Source of the DNA: Subtercola sp. PAMC28395
GTDB lineage: Bacteria; Actinomycetota; Actinomycetes; Actinomycetales; Microbacteriaceae
NCBI RefSeq assembly: GCF_018889995.1
Contig: NZ_CP076547.1
Coordinates: 2,294,001-2,358,000 of the forward strand
Length of the DNA: 64,000 nucleotides
Reading direction: 5' to 3'
Shown here: one piece after another, positions 45,187-53,482 of the stretch
Layout: each line of letters opens with the position of its first letter
Position numbering within the stretch: the first letter of the stretch is position 1
Program-made: the position numbers and the translations under genes
Notes under the pieces: model-generated
Database searches by the model: none
What the model was told of the DNA's origin: nothing
The model's input: the letters and a program-made list of their open reading frames with translations, nothing else

Positions 45187-47070
45187 TCAGCCCGCCAGCC
45201 AGACGAACCCGTGTGCCGGCAGCGTCAGCGCATTCGTCGTGTCGATGGTGCTGCCCGACACCAGATCGGTGACTGAGGATTCGAGGCCAGACAGCGTCAG
45301 TTCGTCGATCGCCTGGGGTGTGTCAGCGAAGTTCGCGAACACCGTGACGGGTGCAGTGCCACCACCTGCGATGCCGAATCGTTGGAACCCGAGAACGTGG
45401 CTGTTCTTCGTGTCGAAGATGGTGAGGCGCCCGCCCGCGAACGCCGGGGTCGCCGCGCGTACAGTGATCAGGTGTCGGAACGCGGCATAGAGGGTGCCAG
45501 CAGCCGTCGATTCATCACCTCGCTCGGCATAGAGTGCTTCGGGGTAGGGGGGTCTGCCGACCCAGCGGCTGTCACCTGAATGCTCCGGCACATCGAGGTA
45601 GTCGTAGTAATTCAGTTGCCCGACTTCGTCGCCGAGGTAGACGAGCGGGATTCCGCCGGTGCTCAGCACGATCGAATGGGCCAGCACGATGCGGCCGATA
45701 GCCCCGTCATCACCCTGTTCCAGGCCTGCCAGGGAAGCCGTTGTGCCCGAGATGCGACAGTCACCCGTCTTCGGGTTGTCCTGAAAGGGCACCCCACGGG
45801 CGAAGCTGCCCTCGAAGCGATTCACGTAGAACGAATTCAGAAAGCGTCGGTGTTCTGCCGGGTCGATGCCGAGTTCGCGGGCATCTTCGTCGGCGAACGT
45901 CCATCCGATGTCATCGTGGCTGCGAACGTAGTTCACCCACGCCGTCTGGTCGTCGATCGTGTGGCGGCGTTCGAGCGCCTGTGACAACAGCGATACGTCG
46001 CGGGTCGCGAGCGTGCTCCAGATCAGCGCCATCTGCAGGGGGTTGTAGCTGAGCTGGCACTCGTCGCGGCTGATGTACTTGCTCACGTCGTCGGGGTGCA
46101 CGATCGCTTCGGACTTGAAGAGCAGGCTCGGGGCAGCGATGCGGCACACCGCGTTGAACGCCTGCAGGAGCAGGTGTGCTTCGGGGAGGTTCTCGCACAC
46201 CGTTCCGAGCTGCTTCCAGATGAACGCCACGGCGTCCATGCGCAGGATCTCGACGCCTTGGTTGGCGAGAAAGAGCATCTCGCCGGCCATCGCCCTGAAA
46301 ACTGCGGGGTTCGCGTAGTTGAGGTCCCACTGGAAGGAATAGAAGGTCGCCCACACCCAGCGCCCGTCATCGAGCCGGATGAACGACCCCGGGTGGTCAT
46401 CGGGAAAGATCTCCCTCGTGGTCTGTTCGAACCGGTCGGGCATCATGCGGTCGGGGTAGATGTGGTAGTACTTCTCGAACTCGGGGTCGCCGGCGAGTGC
46501 CTTCTCAGCCCACTCGTGTTCGTTGGAGGTGTGGTTGAAGATGAAGTCGACCACAAGTGAGATGTCCCGGCCCCGCAGTTCTGACGCCACGGCGCCGAGG
46601 TCTGCCATCGTGCCGAGGTTCGGGTTGACCTCGCGGTAGCTCGAGACGGCGTACCCTCCGTCAGAGTTACCCTCCGGCGCCAGGAACAGCGGCATGAGGT
46701 GCAGGTACGAGAGCCCCAACTCCTCGAAATAGTCGAGTCTGCGTGCGAGGCCGCTGAGGTCGGTGGCGTAGAGGTCGACGTAACACACACCCCCGAGCAT
46801 CCGGTTCGACAGGAACCAGCCGGGGTCGGCCTCGCGTCTGGCATCGTGCGCCTTGAGGTCGGGGCTTCGACGCTGCCACGAACCGGCGGCATCGTCGAGA
46901 AGACGTTCGAACTCTGCGTTGGCTTCGTCGCCGTGCCCGTACAGGGTGCCGAAGAGGTGCGTGAGTCTCGGCAGCTGCTCGCCCAGGCGGCGCTGATAGT
47001 CGGTGTCGTCGCGCAATGGCGGGAGAGCACTCTCGTCGTTCTCCTGGTGAAGAGTGAGATGGTCGGTCAC
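45187..47070 (-). CDS. Amylosucrase-like GH13 enzyme
   Basis: Transfers glucose from sucrose onto alpha-1,4-glucans (GH13_4); about 627 residues. Seen: GGVCYVDLYATDLSGLARRL (domain B'), YLHLMPLFLAPEGNSDGGYAV, region I LVVDFIFNHTSNEH, region II VEILRMDAVAFIWKQLG (nucleophile Asp), region III LLFKSEAIVHPDDV (acid Glu) and region IV VNYVRSHDDIGW. GNSDGGYAVSSYREV is typical of amylosucrase. The GTG at 47070 is chosen as start because GGAAGGA is 6-7 nt upstream; the frame is open to 47205. A sucrose hydrolase function is the main alternative. No secretion signal. Confidence 0.88.
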   Translation of the reverse strand: MTDHLTLHQENDESALPPLRDDTDYQRRLGEQLPRLTHLFGTLYGHGDEANAEFERLLDDAAGSWQRRSPDLKAHDARREADPGWFLSNRMLGGVCYVDLYATDLSGLARRLDYFEELGLSYLHLMPLFLAPEGNSDGGYAVSSYREVNPNLGTMADLGAVASELRGRDISLVVDFIFNHTSNEHEWAEKALAGDPEFEKYYHIYPDRMMPDRFEQTTREIFPDDHPGSFIRLDDGRWVWATFYSFQWDLNYANPAVFRAMAGEMLFLANQGVEILRMDAVAFIWKQLGTVCENLPEAHLLLQAFNAVCRIAAPSLLFKSEAIVHPDDVSKYISRDECQLSYNPLQMALIWSTLATRDVSLLSQALERRHTIDDQTAWVNYVRSHDDIGWTFADEDARELGIDPAEHRRFLNSFYVNRFEGSFARGVPFQDNPKTGDCRISGTTASLAGLEQGDDGAIGRIVLAHSIVLSTGGIPLVYLGDEVGQLNYYDYLDVPEHSGDSRWVGRPPYPEALYAERGDESTAAGTLYAAFRHLITVRAATPAFAGGRLTIFDTKNSHVLGFQRFGIAGGGTAPVTVFANFADTPQAIDELTLSGLESSVTDLVSGSTIDTTNALTLPAHGFVWLAG

Positions 47071-47331
47071 GCTGGTCCTTCCGTCCGACTGAGACTGGTG
47101 GATGCACGTACCGCCCGCTCTCTCGACGGTGAGGGTGCTCCTTGACACTAGCGCCTCGAACGGAGTCTCGTCAGTGGTCGAAGCTGGCATCCGTCGTAGC
47201 TTCACCGAAGTGTTCGCTCACGGTCACAGTGTGGGGCAGATCTCCGGCAGGGTTATACGCCTGGCACGGCACTTTAGCCAACTGTGTTGGCTCAAATTGG
47301 GGAAACTGCGGCGATCTGCTTCACTGTGGGA

Positions 47332-47673
47332 ATGAGAGAACTGCATTACGGTACCGGGGTCATCACCGTGAGTTTTGACGTCTGCTCTGCGGTCTTCGAC
47401 TACACCGTCGCGCTCGCCAACGCCGGCAAGTCGGACCGCATCACGGTGCCCGTGATGGCGGGCGGTGCGCGCGGCTTCTCCAACCTGCTGCTCGGCCCGG
47501 CGACCCAGTTGTACTGCACGGCGACGATCGACGAAGACACCACAGGCGCTGTTGATCTCGACGATGCGAAGCTCGTGGAGCTGTTGCGACAGAAGACGAA
47601 CCTGCTGTCGCAGGGCGGCATGCTTTCAGCGTCGAGCGCTTCGATCGACCGCGACAGCGGGGGGCTCGACTAG
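47332..47673 (+). CDS. Hypothetical protein
   Basis: 113-residue protein starting MRELHYGTGVITVSFDVCSAVF. It has no recognised domain, membrane helix or signal. Beta-rich N-terminal half, then VDLDDAKLVELLRQKTNLLS, probably helical, and a Ser-rich tail. The opening (LHYGTGVITVSFD) resembles, loosely, the opening of the next protein (LIYGPAAKSISID), so the two may be distant relatives. It faces the gene at 47771 (converging, ~97 bp gap). The 261 bp to its left (47071-47331) hold nothing else I recognise. Confidence 0.6.
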   Translation: MRELHYGTGVITVSFDVCSAVFDYTVALANAGKSDRITVPVMAGGARGFSNLLLGPATQLYCTATIDEDTTGAVDLDDAKLVELLRQKTNLLSQGGMLSASSASIDRDSGGLD

Positions 47674-47770
47674 GCCACGGTGCAGTGACGCGGGGAGCGA
47701 GAATTCGGCCCGCTGCTGACGGACAGCGCGCTCGAACCCGGGAGAATTCAGCCAGAGGCAGGCTACGACC

Positions 47771-48073
47771 TTACGAGGTCTTCTCTGGAATGAGTTCGAG
47801 GCCGCCAGCACTGTTGGCCCTGACCATCAGGCGTTCGATCCACTCGCGGTTGAGTGGAATCCGCTTCGATCCGTAGTAGTTGAATTCGAAGTACATCTGC
47901 GGGTGCACCCACACCGTGTTGTGTCCGCTGCCGAAGTCGGCAGACTTCTCCCAGCTGAACGAGAAGCTCTCGCCGCGTCGCAGTTTCGCCAGAATGACGG
48001 CCTGCAGGTGCGCGAGGTCGCGGTCGTCGATGGAGATCGATTTTGCGGCCGGCCCATAGATGAGAGTTCCCAT
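47771..48073 (-). CDS. DUF7882-type small protein
   Basis: Conserved actinobacterial protein of about 100 residues, unknown role. MGTLIYGPAAKSISIDDRDLAHLQAVILAKLRR opens it, with FSFSWEKSADFGSGHNTVWVHPQMYFEFNYYGSKRIPLNREWIERLM in the centre (Trp and Tyr-rich). This pattern is what I remember as DUF7882. Start at 48073 is set by GGAG 8 nt upstream; the frame is open to 48124. The 287 bp to 48360 contain no gene. Confidence 0.7.
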   Translation of the reverse strand: MGTLIYGPAAKSISIDDRDLAHLQAVILAKLRRGESFSFSWEKSADFGSGHNTVWVHPQMYFEFNYYGSKRIPLNREWIERLMVRANSAGGLELIPEKTS

Positions 48074-48360
48074 AGTCTGCTCCACGCTGATCTCTGCCGA
48101 CCCTGTGCGCGTCGGATTCGGCACTGTGGGATTCGGTGATGTTGCGGCTCAGCTTACGGGACCCTCGTCGCGCAGAATGACGCCACAACTCGATCTGAGC
48201 CTTCAGTGCTGAACCGGCGCTGGTCTTGCATTGCCTTCCTTGACGCACTGCGGATGACCTGACAATGTGGACAGCGTGAACATCTATGAGACTTTTCACT
48301 CCGGGTGGGGTCATGAGGGCGACCTCGTGACCGCTTCGCAGAACCTCAAGGAGAGCATCC

Positions 48361-48750
48361 ATGCCCACAATCTCCGTCACCAGCGTGATGGTCGACGACC
48401 AGGCGAAAGCGCTCGCCTTCTACACCGAGAAGCTCGGTTTCGTGCCGAAGACCGACGTCTCGCTGGGGGAGTACCGCTGGCTGACGGTTGTCGGAGCGGG
48501 CGAGCCCGACGGTGTCGAACTGCTGCTGGAACCGGATGCTCATCCAGCCGCGAAGGTCTTCAAACAGGCTCTTGTGGCAGACGGAATCCCGTACACGTCT
48601 TTCACCGTCGACGATGTGCGGGCTGAATACGCGGAGCTTCAGGAGCGCGGAGTCACGTTCACCATGGCCCCGACCGCTATGGGGCCGGTGGTTGCTGCCG
48701 TGCTCGACGACACCTGCGGCAACCTGATCCAGCTCACCAGCCCCGCCTGA
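48361..48750 (+). CDS. VOC superfamily (glyoxalase/bleomycin-resistance fold) protein
   Basis: 129 residues of one VOC module pair: TSVMVDDQAKALAFYTEKLGFV opens it, GVELLLEPDAHPAAKVFKQAL in the middle, then YTSFTVDDVRAEYAELQERGVTF and TCGNLIQLTSPA at the end. The metal positions of true glyoxalase I are not all kept, so function is unclear. ATG at 48361 follows AAGGAGAG. It is 27 bp upstream of the RibD-C-like gene and likely co-transcribed with it. Confidence 0.9.
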   Translation: MPTISVTSVMVDDQAKALAFYTEKLGFVPKTDVSLGEYRWLTVVGAGEPDGVELLLEPDAHPAAKVFKQALVADGIPYTSFTVDDVRAEYAELQERGVTFTMAPTAMGPVVAAVLDDTCGNLIQLTSPA

Positions 48751-48777
48751 CCCGGTCAACTCTGCGAAAGGAATTCC

Positions 48778-49425
48778 ATGGCAGTTCGCATCGACCTCAA
48801 CATCTCGCTCGACGGCGTCGTCGCCCCCAGCAACCCGTCGCCCGAGAACCCGATGGGTGAGGACTGGGGCAAGATCGTAGCGGCCTACAGCGCCACACGT
48901 ACGTTCCGCGAGCGCGTGCTGCACGACACGACGGGGGAGGGGACCACCGGCGTCGACGATCGCTACGCCGCCGCGTACTTCGAGGCGGTCGGCGCGGAGA
49001 TCATGGGTGCCGGGATGTTCGGGTTCCACTCCTTTCCTGACGACCCTGACTGGCGGGGCTGGTGGGGTGACGAACCACCGTTCCGGGTGCCGGTGATCGT
49101 GCTGACCCATCGGGAACACCCGCCTGTCGACTTCGCGAACGGAACGCGCTTCGAATTCCTCTCTGCGACGCCCGAGGAAGCTCTCGCTCGTGCCCGTGAA
49201 CATGCCGTCGACGGAGACATCCGGGTCGGCGGGGGAGCGGGCGTCGCCCGCGCCTTCCTGGCCGCGGGCCTGGTCGATCGCCTCCACGTCGCAGTCTCTC
49301 CGGTAATTCTCGGGCAAGGCGTGCGGCTCTGGGATGATCTACGGGAGCTCGACCGCGACTACACCGTCACCTCAGAGGTCGCCGAAAGCGGCGTCATCCA
49401 TATCACCTTCGCCCGCCAGACATGA
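48778..49425 (+). CDS. Dihydrofolate reductase-like (RibD C-terminal domain) protein
   Basis: NAD(P)H-binding reductase fold, 215 residues, similar to YyaP/YwjB proteins. Signs: VRIDLNISLDGVVAPSN at the start, MGAGMFGFHSF in the middle, VLTHREHPPVDFANGTRFEFL, IRVGGGAGVARAFLAAGLVDRLHVAVSPVILGQGVRLWDDL near the end. Its substrate is unknown. AAAGGAATTCC precedes the ATG. The MORN-type gene starts 5 bp after its stop. Confidence 0.88.
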   Translation: MAVRIDLNISLDGVVAPSNPSPENPMGEDWGKIVAAYSATRTFRERVLHDTTGEGTTGVDDRYAAAYFEAVGAEIMGAGMFGFHSFPDDPDWRGWWGDEPPFRVPVIVLTHREHPPVDFANGTRFEFLSATPEEALARAREHAVDGDIRVGGGAGVARAFLAAGLVDRLHVAVSPVILGQGVRLWDDLRELDRDYTVTSEVAESGVIHITFARQT

Positions 49426-49429
49426 CTCG

Positions 49430-49771
49430 ATGACCGACGACCAAGCTCTCAACAGTGCGGACGATCACGGCCGAAAGACGGGTCCCTGGTCGGAGGTCGA
49501 CTCGCACGGCGGAATGATCTCCGGTGTGTATGTCGACGGTGAACGTCAGGGCACGTGGAGGCACGAATTTGTCGACGGGTCTCTGCGATCCGAAGGGGAG
49601 TACGACCACGGAATGCTTCACGGTGCATGGACCTGGTATCGCGCGAACGGCGGTCTGCTCCAGCGTGGTGGCTTTTTCGAAGACGAGAAACACGGGCGTT
49701 GGGAACGATGGAAGGCCGATGGCACGCCACTCGATACGACGGAGTGGGTCCACGGTAAGAAGCGTCGCTGA
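49430..49771 (+). CDS. MORN-repeat / YwqK-type protein
   Basis: 113-residue protein built of short repeats with G-x-W and D-G-x-x-x-x-x-G-x-x-x-x-G patterns: GPWSEVDSHGGMISGVYVDGERQGTW, RHEFVDGSLRSEGEYDHGMLHGAW, TWYRANGGLLQRGGFFEDEKHGRW. These are variants of the MORN motif, as in YwqK-type antitoxin-like proteins. The tandem bacterial toxin partner is not visible. It starts 5 bp after the reductase stop. Confidence 0.75.
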   Translation: MTDDQALNSADDHGRKTGPWSEVDSHGGMISGVYVDGERQGTWRHEFVDGSLRSEGEYDHGMLHGAWTWYRANGGLLQRGGFFEDEKHGRWERWKADGTPLDTTEWVHGKKRR

Positions 49772-49847
49772 TCGCAGGCGAAGTCGCCGCGAGCGCGCTC
49801 AGGCGCTCCCGCAGTGTTGGTGGGGAAGCTGGATACCCATATGTTTC

Positions 49848-50651
49848 CTAATCGCAAGCGAAGTTCGCCGAGTTGAAACCGGCAGCGGCGACATAGATTT
49901 CGGAGACGGTGCTGGTATTGGGGTCGATGTAGAACTGCAACATGTTTCCGCGGCTGTCCGTAGCGACGATGATGTCGTCTCCTCTGGAATTCTCTGGTGT
50001 GGTTGCTTGCGGATAGGCAGCAGCTACTTCGGCTGGAGTCGAGCCTGCACCGATTCCACGATCGGTCAGCAGAGTGTAAGTGGGGTTGGAAGGCTCGGGC
50101 GACACCATGAGGAACGACACCGGGTCAGCTTCACTTCCTTGTAGGCCGGCCCAAATGATGACTTGTTGAGGAATTTCGAAGTTTCGCCATACGCAGGAGA
50201 GTTCTGGGGCTGGCGATGCCAGGGACGGAATGAGAGCGCTCACTTCTGCTGGGGTCATTCCGAGATGAACCGGCCCGACATGGTCAAAGCCGATCACCCA
50301 TGTCGAAGGATCGGACGGGTCGTCCGTCTTCTTCGTCGGCGTGGTTGGCGATGACGTCGTGGGCGCGGTCGGTGTGGTGGTTGGCGTGAAGACCAGTGAC
50401 GGCGTCGACGTGGTGACGGGGTTTTTGGGTGCGGAGAAGGGGCTGGGGATTAGCCCGGTGGCGAGCGCGGTACCTGCTGAGCCGACGATGAGCAGGCTGA
50501 CGATGGCGATGGTGATTCCGATGACGCGTGTTCGTGTTCGCCGTGTGGGGGCTGGCTGTTTCATGGTCTCGTCGGCCTGTCGCAGAACGTTGGTTTTCAT
50601 TGTGGTGAGCATGCGAGTGAGTTCGTCGCCGGTTGGGGGGTCAGTCCTCAT
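49848..50651 (-). CDS. Membrane-anchored extracytoplasmic protein partnered with an ECF sigma factor
   Basis: 267 residues. N-terminal cytoplasmic segment 1-~42 (ELTRMLTTMKTNVLRQADE), one membrane helix at about 43-66 (VIGITIAIVSLLIVGSAGTALATG), a Thr/Pro-rich stretch (~70-115), then an outer domain with GFDHVGPVHLGMTPAEVSALIP and a second TPAEVAAAYPQA copy. The gene overlaps the ECF sigma gene by 11 bp, the usual placing of an anti-sigma factor. The short cytoplasmic part lacks the zinc-binding His-x3-Cys-x2-Cys motif, so anti-sigma activity is inference. Confidence 0.65.
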   Translation of the reverse strand: MRTDPPTGDELTRMLTTMKTNVLRQADETMKQPAPTRRTRTRVIGITIAIVSLLIVGSAGTALATGLIPSPFSAPKNPVTTSTPSLVFTPTTTPTAPTTSSPTTPTKKTDDPSDPSTWVIGFDHVGPVHLGMTPAEVSALIPSLASPAPELSCVWRNFEIPQQVIIWAGLQGSEADPVSFLMVSPEPSNPTYTLLTDRGIGAGSTPAEVAAAYPQATTPENSRGDDIIVATDSRGNMLQFYIDPNTSTVSEIYVAAAGFNSANFACD

Positions 50652-51183
50652 TGTCGGTCACCGCCTTTCGGAGTCGTGCGCGGGTGCGGGAGACTCGTTT
50701 CTTCACGGCATCGACGCTGATGCCGAGCTGTAGCGCGGCTTCGGCGTATGTTTGGCCGTCGATGAGGCAGAGTTCGCAGATGCGCCGGTCGATGGGGTCG
50801 AGTCGTTGTATTTCGTCGAGTACCCATCGGAGCTCTTCGCGAGCCTCGTCGTTTGCGTAGGGGTCGGCGTCGAGGGCGTCCGGCAGTTCGTCAGAGAGGT
50901 GTTTGTCGTTCCGACGTCGAAGGTTTTGTGCGTGGTTCCGGCAGGTCACGAGAAGCCAGGGGAGCAGCGAGGTGGTGGGCAGGATGATCGTGCTGCTCTT
51001 CAGCCAGACCGTGACGAAGGTCTCCTGGACGACTTCCTCGACGTCTGCGCGGGTGTCCACTATGGCCCAGGCGTAGCGGGTGACTGTTGGTGCATATCGG
51101 TCGAACAATGTCGACAGGGCGCTGGAGTCACCGATGACCAGCAGCGCCAGTAACTCGCTATCAGTGTTGTCATCACTACCCAT
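50641..51183 (-). CDS. ECF-type RNA polymerase sigma factor
   Basis: Sigma-70 family, about 180 residues. Region 2: ALSTLFDRYAPTVTRYAWAIVDTRADVEEVVQETFVTVW. Region 4: ELRWVLDEIQRLDPIDRRICELCLIDGQTYAEAALQLGISVDAVKKRVSRTRARL. The start at 51183 (MGSDDN) is set by GAGGGGG 6 nt upstream. A TATAGT at 51197-51202 (minus) is a near-perfect -10 only ~7 nt from ATG 51189, so a leaderless start at MFMGSDDN is possible. Target genes are unknown. It is translationally coupled to the membrane protein downstream. Confidence 0.93.
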   Translation of the reverse strand: MGSDDNTDSELLALLVIGDSSALSTLFDRYAPTVTRYAWAIVDTRADVEEVVQETFVTVWLKSSTIILPTTSLLPWLLVTCRNHAQNLRRRNDKHLSDELPDALDADPYANDEAREELRWVLDEIQRLDPIDRRICELCLIDGQTYAEAALQLGISVDAVKKRVSRTRARLRKAVTDNED

Positions 51184-51353
51184 GAACATCCCCCTCACTA
51201 TAGAAGTGTCAGGAGACGTTGAAAGGTGACAGCGAGACAGGCGTTTCTCGGAAGATCTGCTCGCCTGTGTCGCTGTGAAGAGCGAGTCGCTGGGAACGCC
51301 CGCTGTTCGAGCGTTCCCAGCGACCATGTATGCGTTTTCGGCCGGCTTCGCGA

Positions 51354-51671
51354 TCAGCTCGTGAAGGCGACATGGACGTCGACCCGCATCGACGGGTCCA
51401 GCCCTTCTTCGTCAGCAAGCAGATCGAACACCCGCTGGTGGGGTTCGTCCAGTTGCTGGTTCGAGTAGTGACGATCGAAGGATTCCTGGTCCCGGTAGAA
51501 CTCGAATGCCCACATCACGTCGGGGTTGCTGTCGTCGCGGTTGAGCGACCAGTCCACAGGGCCATCCGGGTCACCTGTGAAGTGAAGGTCATTACAGAGC
51601 TGGAACAGCTCGTCGCCCTTGCCGGGCTTTGCCTGGAAGCGTAGAACCACACCTGGCTGATTTGTCTTCAT
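51354..51671 (-). CDS. Antibiotic biosynthesis monooxygenase (ABM) domain protein
   Basis: About 105 residues, a small cofactor-free dimeric ferredoxin-like fold. GVVLRFQAKPGKGDELFQLCNDL starts it, with MWAFEFYRDQESFDRHYSNQ and the histidine of RVDVHVAFTS at the end. AAGGAG is 6-7 nt before the ATG at 51671. It is divergent from a TetR gene and two operators lie between, so it is most likely repressed by that protein. Substrate may be a small aromatic or quinone; not determinable. Confidence 0.85.
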   Translation of the reverse strand: MKTNQPGVVLRFQAKPGKGDELFQLCNDLHFTGDPDGPVDWSLNRDDSNPDVMWAFEFYRDQESFDRHYSNQQLDEPHQRVFDLLADEEGLDPSMRVDVHVAFTS

Positions 51672-51709
51672 GGAATTCTCCTTGCTGCTGGTCATTCGGG
51701 TCAGCTTTA

Positions 51710-51746
51710 TGGATCACTGATCCAATGAGTTTGGATCATTGATCCA
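51710..51746. promoter_or_regulatory. Twin TetR operators
   Basis: TGGATCACTGATCCA (51710-51724) and TGGATCATTGATCCA (51732-51746) are 15-bp palindromes whose centres are 22 bp apart, two helical turns. They sit between the ABM start (51671, minus) and the TetR start (51766, plus), as expected of self-regulating TetR sites. Confidence 0.85.
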
Positions 51747-51765
51747 CTCATGTCAAGATAGGTGT

Positions 51766-52434
51766 ATGGCGGAAGCACGAGTTAAGGTACGTCGCGCGGA
51801 AGCGCTGTCGAAGAATCGGATCGTCCGAGCTGCGATTGAGATTCTCGACGCGTCGGGGGAGAGCGGTCTCACCACCCGCAGTCTCGCTGCGTCACTCACC
51901 ACGGGATCAGGAGCGATCTTCCATCACGTCGGCAACAGAGATGAGCTCCTTCGAACCGCGGTGAACTTCGTCGTGGCCGATGTGGCCGCCGGCGTTGCCA
52001 GCGAGACGACTCCTGAAGAGTCCGTGCGGTTGTTGATGATGGGGATCTTCGACGCGATCCAGGCACATCCCTGGGTCGGTGCGCAATTGGCCCGCGAGCC
52101 CTGGCAGACTGCTCTACTGGAGATATTCTTCGAGATCTGCAGCAGGCTGCAGGTCCTCGGTGTTGCAGAGGGCGAACTCTTCGATGCGGCATCGACACTG
52201 CTGAGTTACCTTTTGGGCGTTGCCAGCCAATATGCCGCCGGCGTGAGTCTCTCGCGGCATACCGATCGGGCTGCTTTCTTGAGCGCTGCTGTCGAAGACT
52301 GGCTGGACCGACGCGAATCGTCGGATCACCCATTCGTGCGCCAAGTGACGCGACTCGCCGACCATGACGACCGCGACCAGTTCATCGCTGGAGTGGAGGT
52401 CATCCTGGATGGGGTCATGACTCGGTCTCGATGA
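51766..52434 (+). CDS. TetR-family repressor
   Basis: About 222 residues. Helix-turn-helix at ~14-60: KNRIVRAAIEILDASGESG, LTTRSLAASLTTGSGAIFHHVGNRDEL. Ligand domain is the rest, with PEESVRLLMMGIFDAIQAHPWVG. Start at 51766 (MAEARVKVRR) follows AGGTG. It faces the ABM gene across the twin operators and probably controls both. The ligand may be the ABM substrate. Confidence 0.92.
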   Translation: MAEARVKVRRAEALSKNRIVRAAIEILDASGESGLTTRSLAASLTTGSGAIFHHVGNRDELLRTAVNFVVADVAAGVASETTPEESVRLLMMGIFDAIQAHPWVGAQLAREPWQTALLEIFFEICSRLQVLGVAEGELFDAASTLLSYLLGVASQYAAGVSLSRHTDRAAFLSAAVEDWLDRRESSDHPFVRQVTRLADHDDRDQFIAGVEVILDGVMTRSR

Positions 52435-52494
52435 GCGAGTCTTCTCCGTTTGCCCGCGAGACGCAGCCGTTCTGGGAGAGAAGAGTATATTACT

Positions 52495-52514
52495 TGACAT
52501 AATGTGCATTATCA
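52495..52514 (+). promoter_or_regulatory. AT-rich orphan promoter-like element with palindrome
   Basis: Consensus TTGACA (52495-52500) runs into ATAATG-TG-CATTAT (52500-52513), a 6+6 inverted repeat in a very AT-rich island (52484-52515). No plus-strand gene follows; the next gene (52555) reads the other way. It may be a regulator-bound promoter left from a lost gene. Confidence 0.4.
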
Positions 52515-52554
52515 GCGCTATGTGCGACTCGCCGAGCGTGGCTGAGATGCGCAC

Positions 52555-53433
52555 CTACTTGAGTAGACGTGACAGCACACGGTCGGCAAGCAGCCTGCCG
52601 CCGGTCTGGCAGCTCGGGCAGTACTCGAGCGTCGAATCGGCAAATATCACTTGTCGCACAATGTCACCGCAGACCGGGCAGGCCAAGCCGGCCCGCCCGT
52701 GAACCTGCAGCCCTGACTTCTTCTCGCGTTTCAGCTCGGAGGCCGCGAGGCCGTCTGCACGCTCGATCGCCGTGCGCAGAGTCGACTGCATCGCCGCATA
52801 GAGGGCGGCGACGTCGGCCGTGGGCATATTCGCGGGCTTGAACGGCGACATTCGGGCCGAATGCAGAATCTCGTCAGAGTAGGCATTGCCGATGCCAGCG
52901 ATGATGGACTGGTTGCGAAGCACCCCCTTGATCTGAGACCGACCCTGAGTGCTCAGTACCTGCGCAAACACCTCCTCGGTGAAGCCCGCGTCGAGCGGGT
53001 CGGGCCCCAGTCGATGGATGCCCGGCACCTCACTGGCGTCTCGTACGACGTAGATCGCGAGGCTCTTCTTCGTACCGGCCTCGGTGATGTCGAGGCCCGA
53101 CCCGTCGTCGAGCACCAGGCGGGCGGCCAGGGCAGTCCTGCCTGGTCGGCCGCTGAGAACCGGTTCGGTGTCACGCCATCTGATCCAACCGGCGCGGGCA
53201 AGGTGCATCACAAGATGCAGACTGCTCTGCTCCCCTACCGGCGTCACCCAGAAGTCGAGAAACTTTCCGTGCCGTGAGACTCCCGTTATGGTGCCCCGAG
53301 CCAAGGCCGAAACGGGCGGATCGAACGTCTTGAGTGCGGCGAACGAAACAATGTCGACCCTGTCGATGACACGACCGATCACCTTCGAACCGAGGTCGGT
53401 GACGAGGGCCGTGACTTCAGGCAATTCGGGCAC
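52555..53433 (-). CDS. Fpg/Nei-family DNA glycosylase
   Basis: Removes oxidised bases and nicks the abasic site. About 292 residues, GTG start giving VPELPEVTAL (catalytic Pro2 and Glu3 after Met removal). Seen: beta-lysine region SRHGKFLDFWV, H2TH motif NQSIIAGIGNAYSDEILHSARMSP, and the C-terminal zinc finger CPVCGDIVRQVIFADSTLEYCPSC. All catalytic marks are present. Fpg or Nei (endonuclease VIII) specificity cannot be told. It converges on TetR (120-bp gap). Confidence 0.92.
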   Translation of the reverse strand: MPELPEVTALVTDLGSKVIGRVIDRVDIVSFAALKTFDPPVSALARGTITGVSRHGKFLDFWVTPVGEQSSLHLVMHLARAGWIRWRDTEPVLSGRPGRTALAARLVLDDGSGLDITEAGTKKSLAIYVVRDASEVPGIHRLGPDPLDAGFTEEVFAQVLSTQGRSQIKGVLRNQSIIAGIGNAYSDEILHSARMSPFKPANMPTADVAALYAAMQSTLRTAIERADGLAASELKREKKSGLQVHGRAGLACPVCGDIVRQVIFADSTLEYCPSCQTGGRLLADRVLSRLLK

Positions 53434-53482
53434 TCCCCTATTGTGCTCCTGGAGGTAGCGCCTTGTCCCGTGGCTGCGTGGG

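Noticed and set aside
48158..48171. GGGACCCTCGTCGC as a sixth DevR-type box
   Set aside because: Only the left half fits; the right half lacks GTCCC or GACCC.
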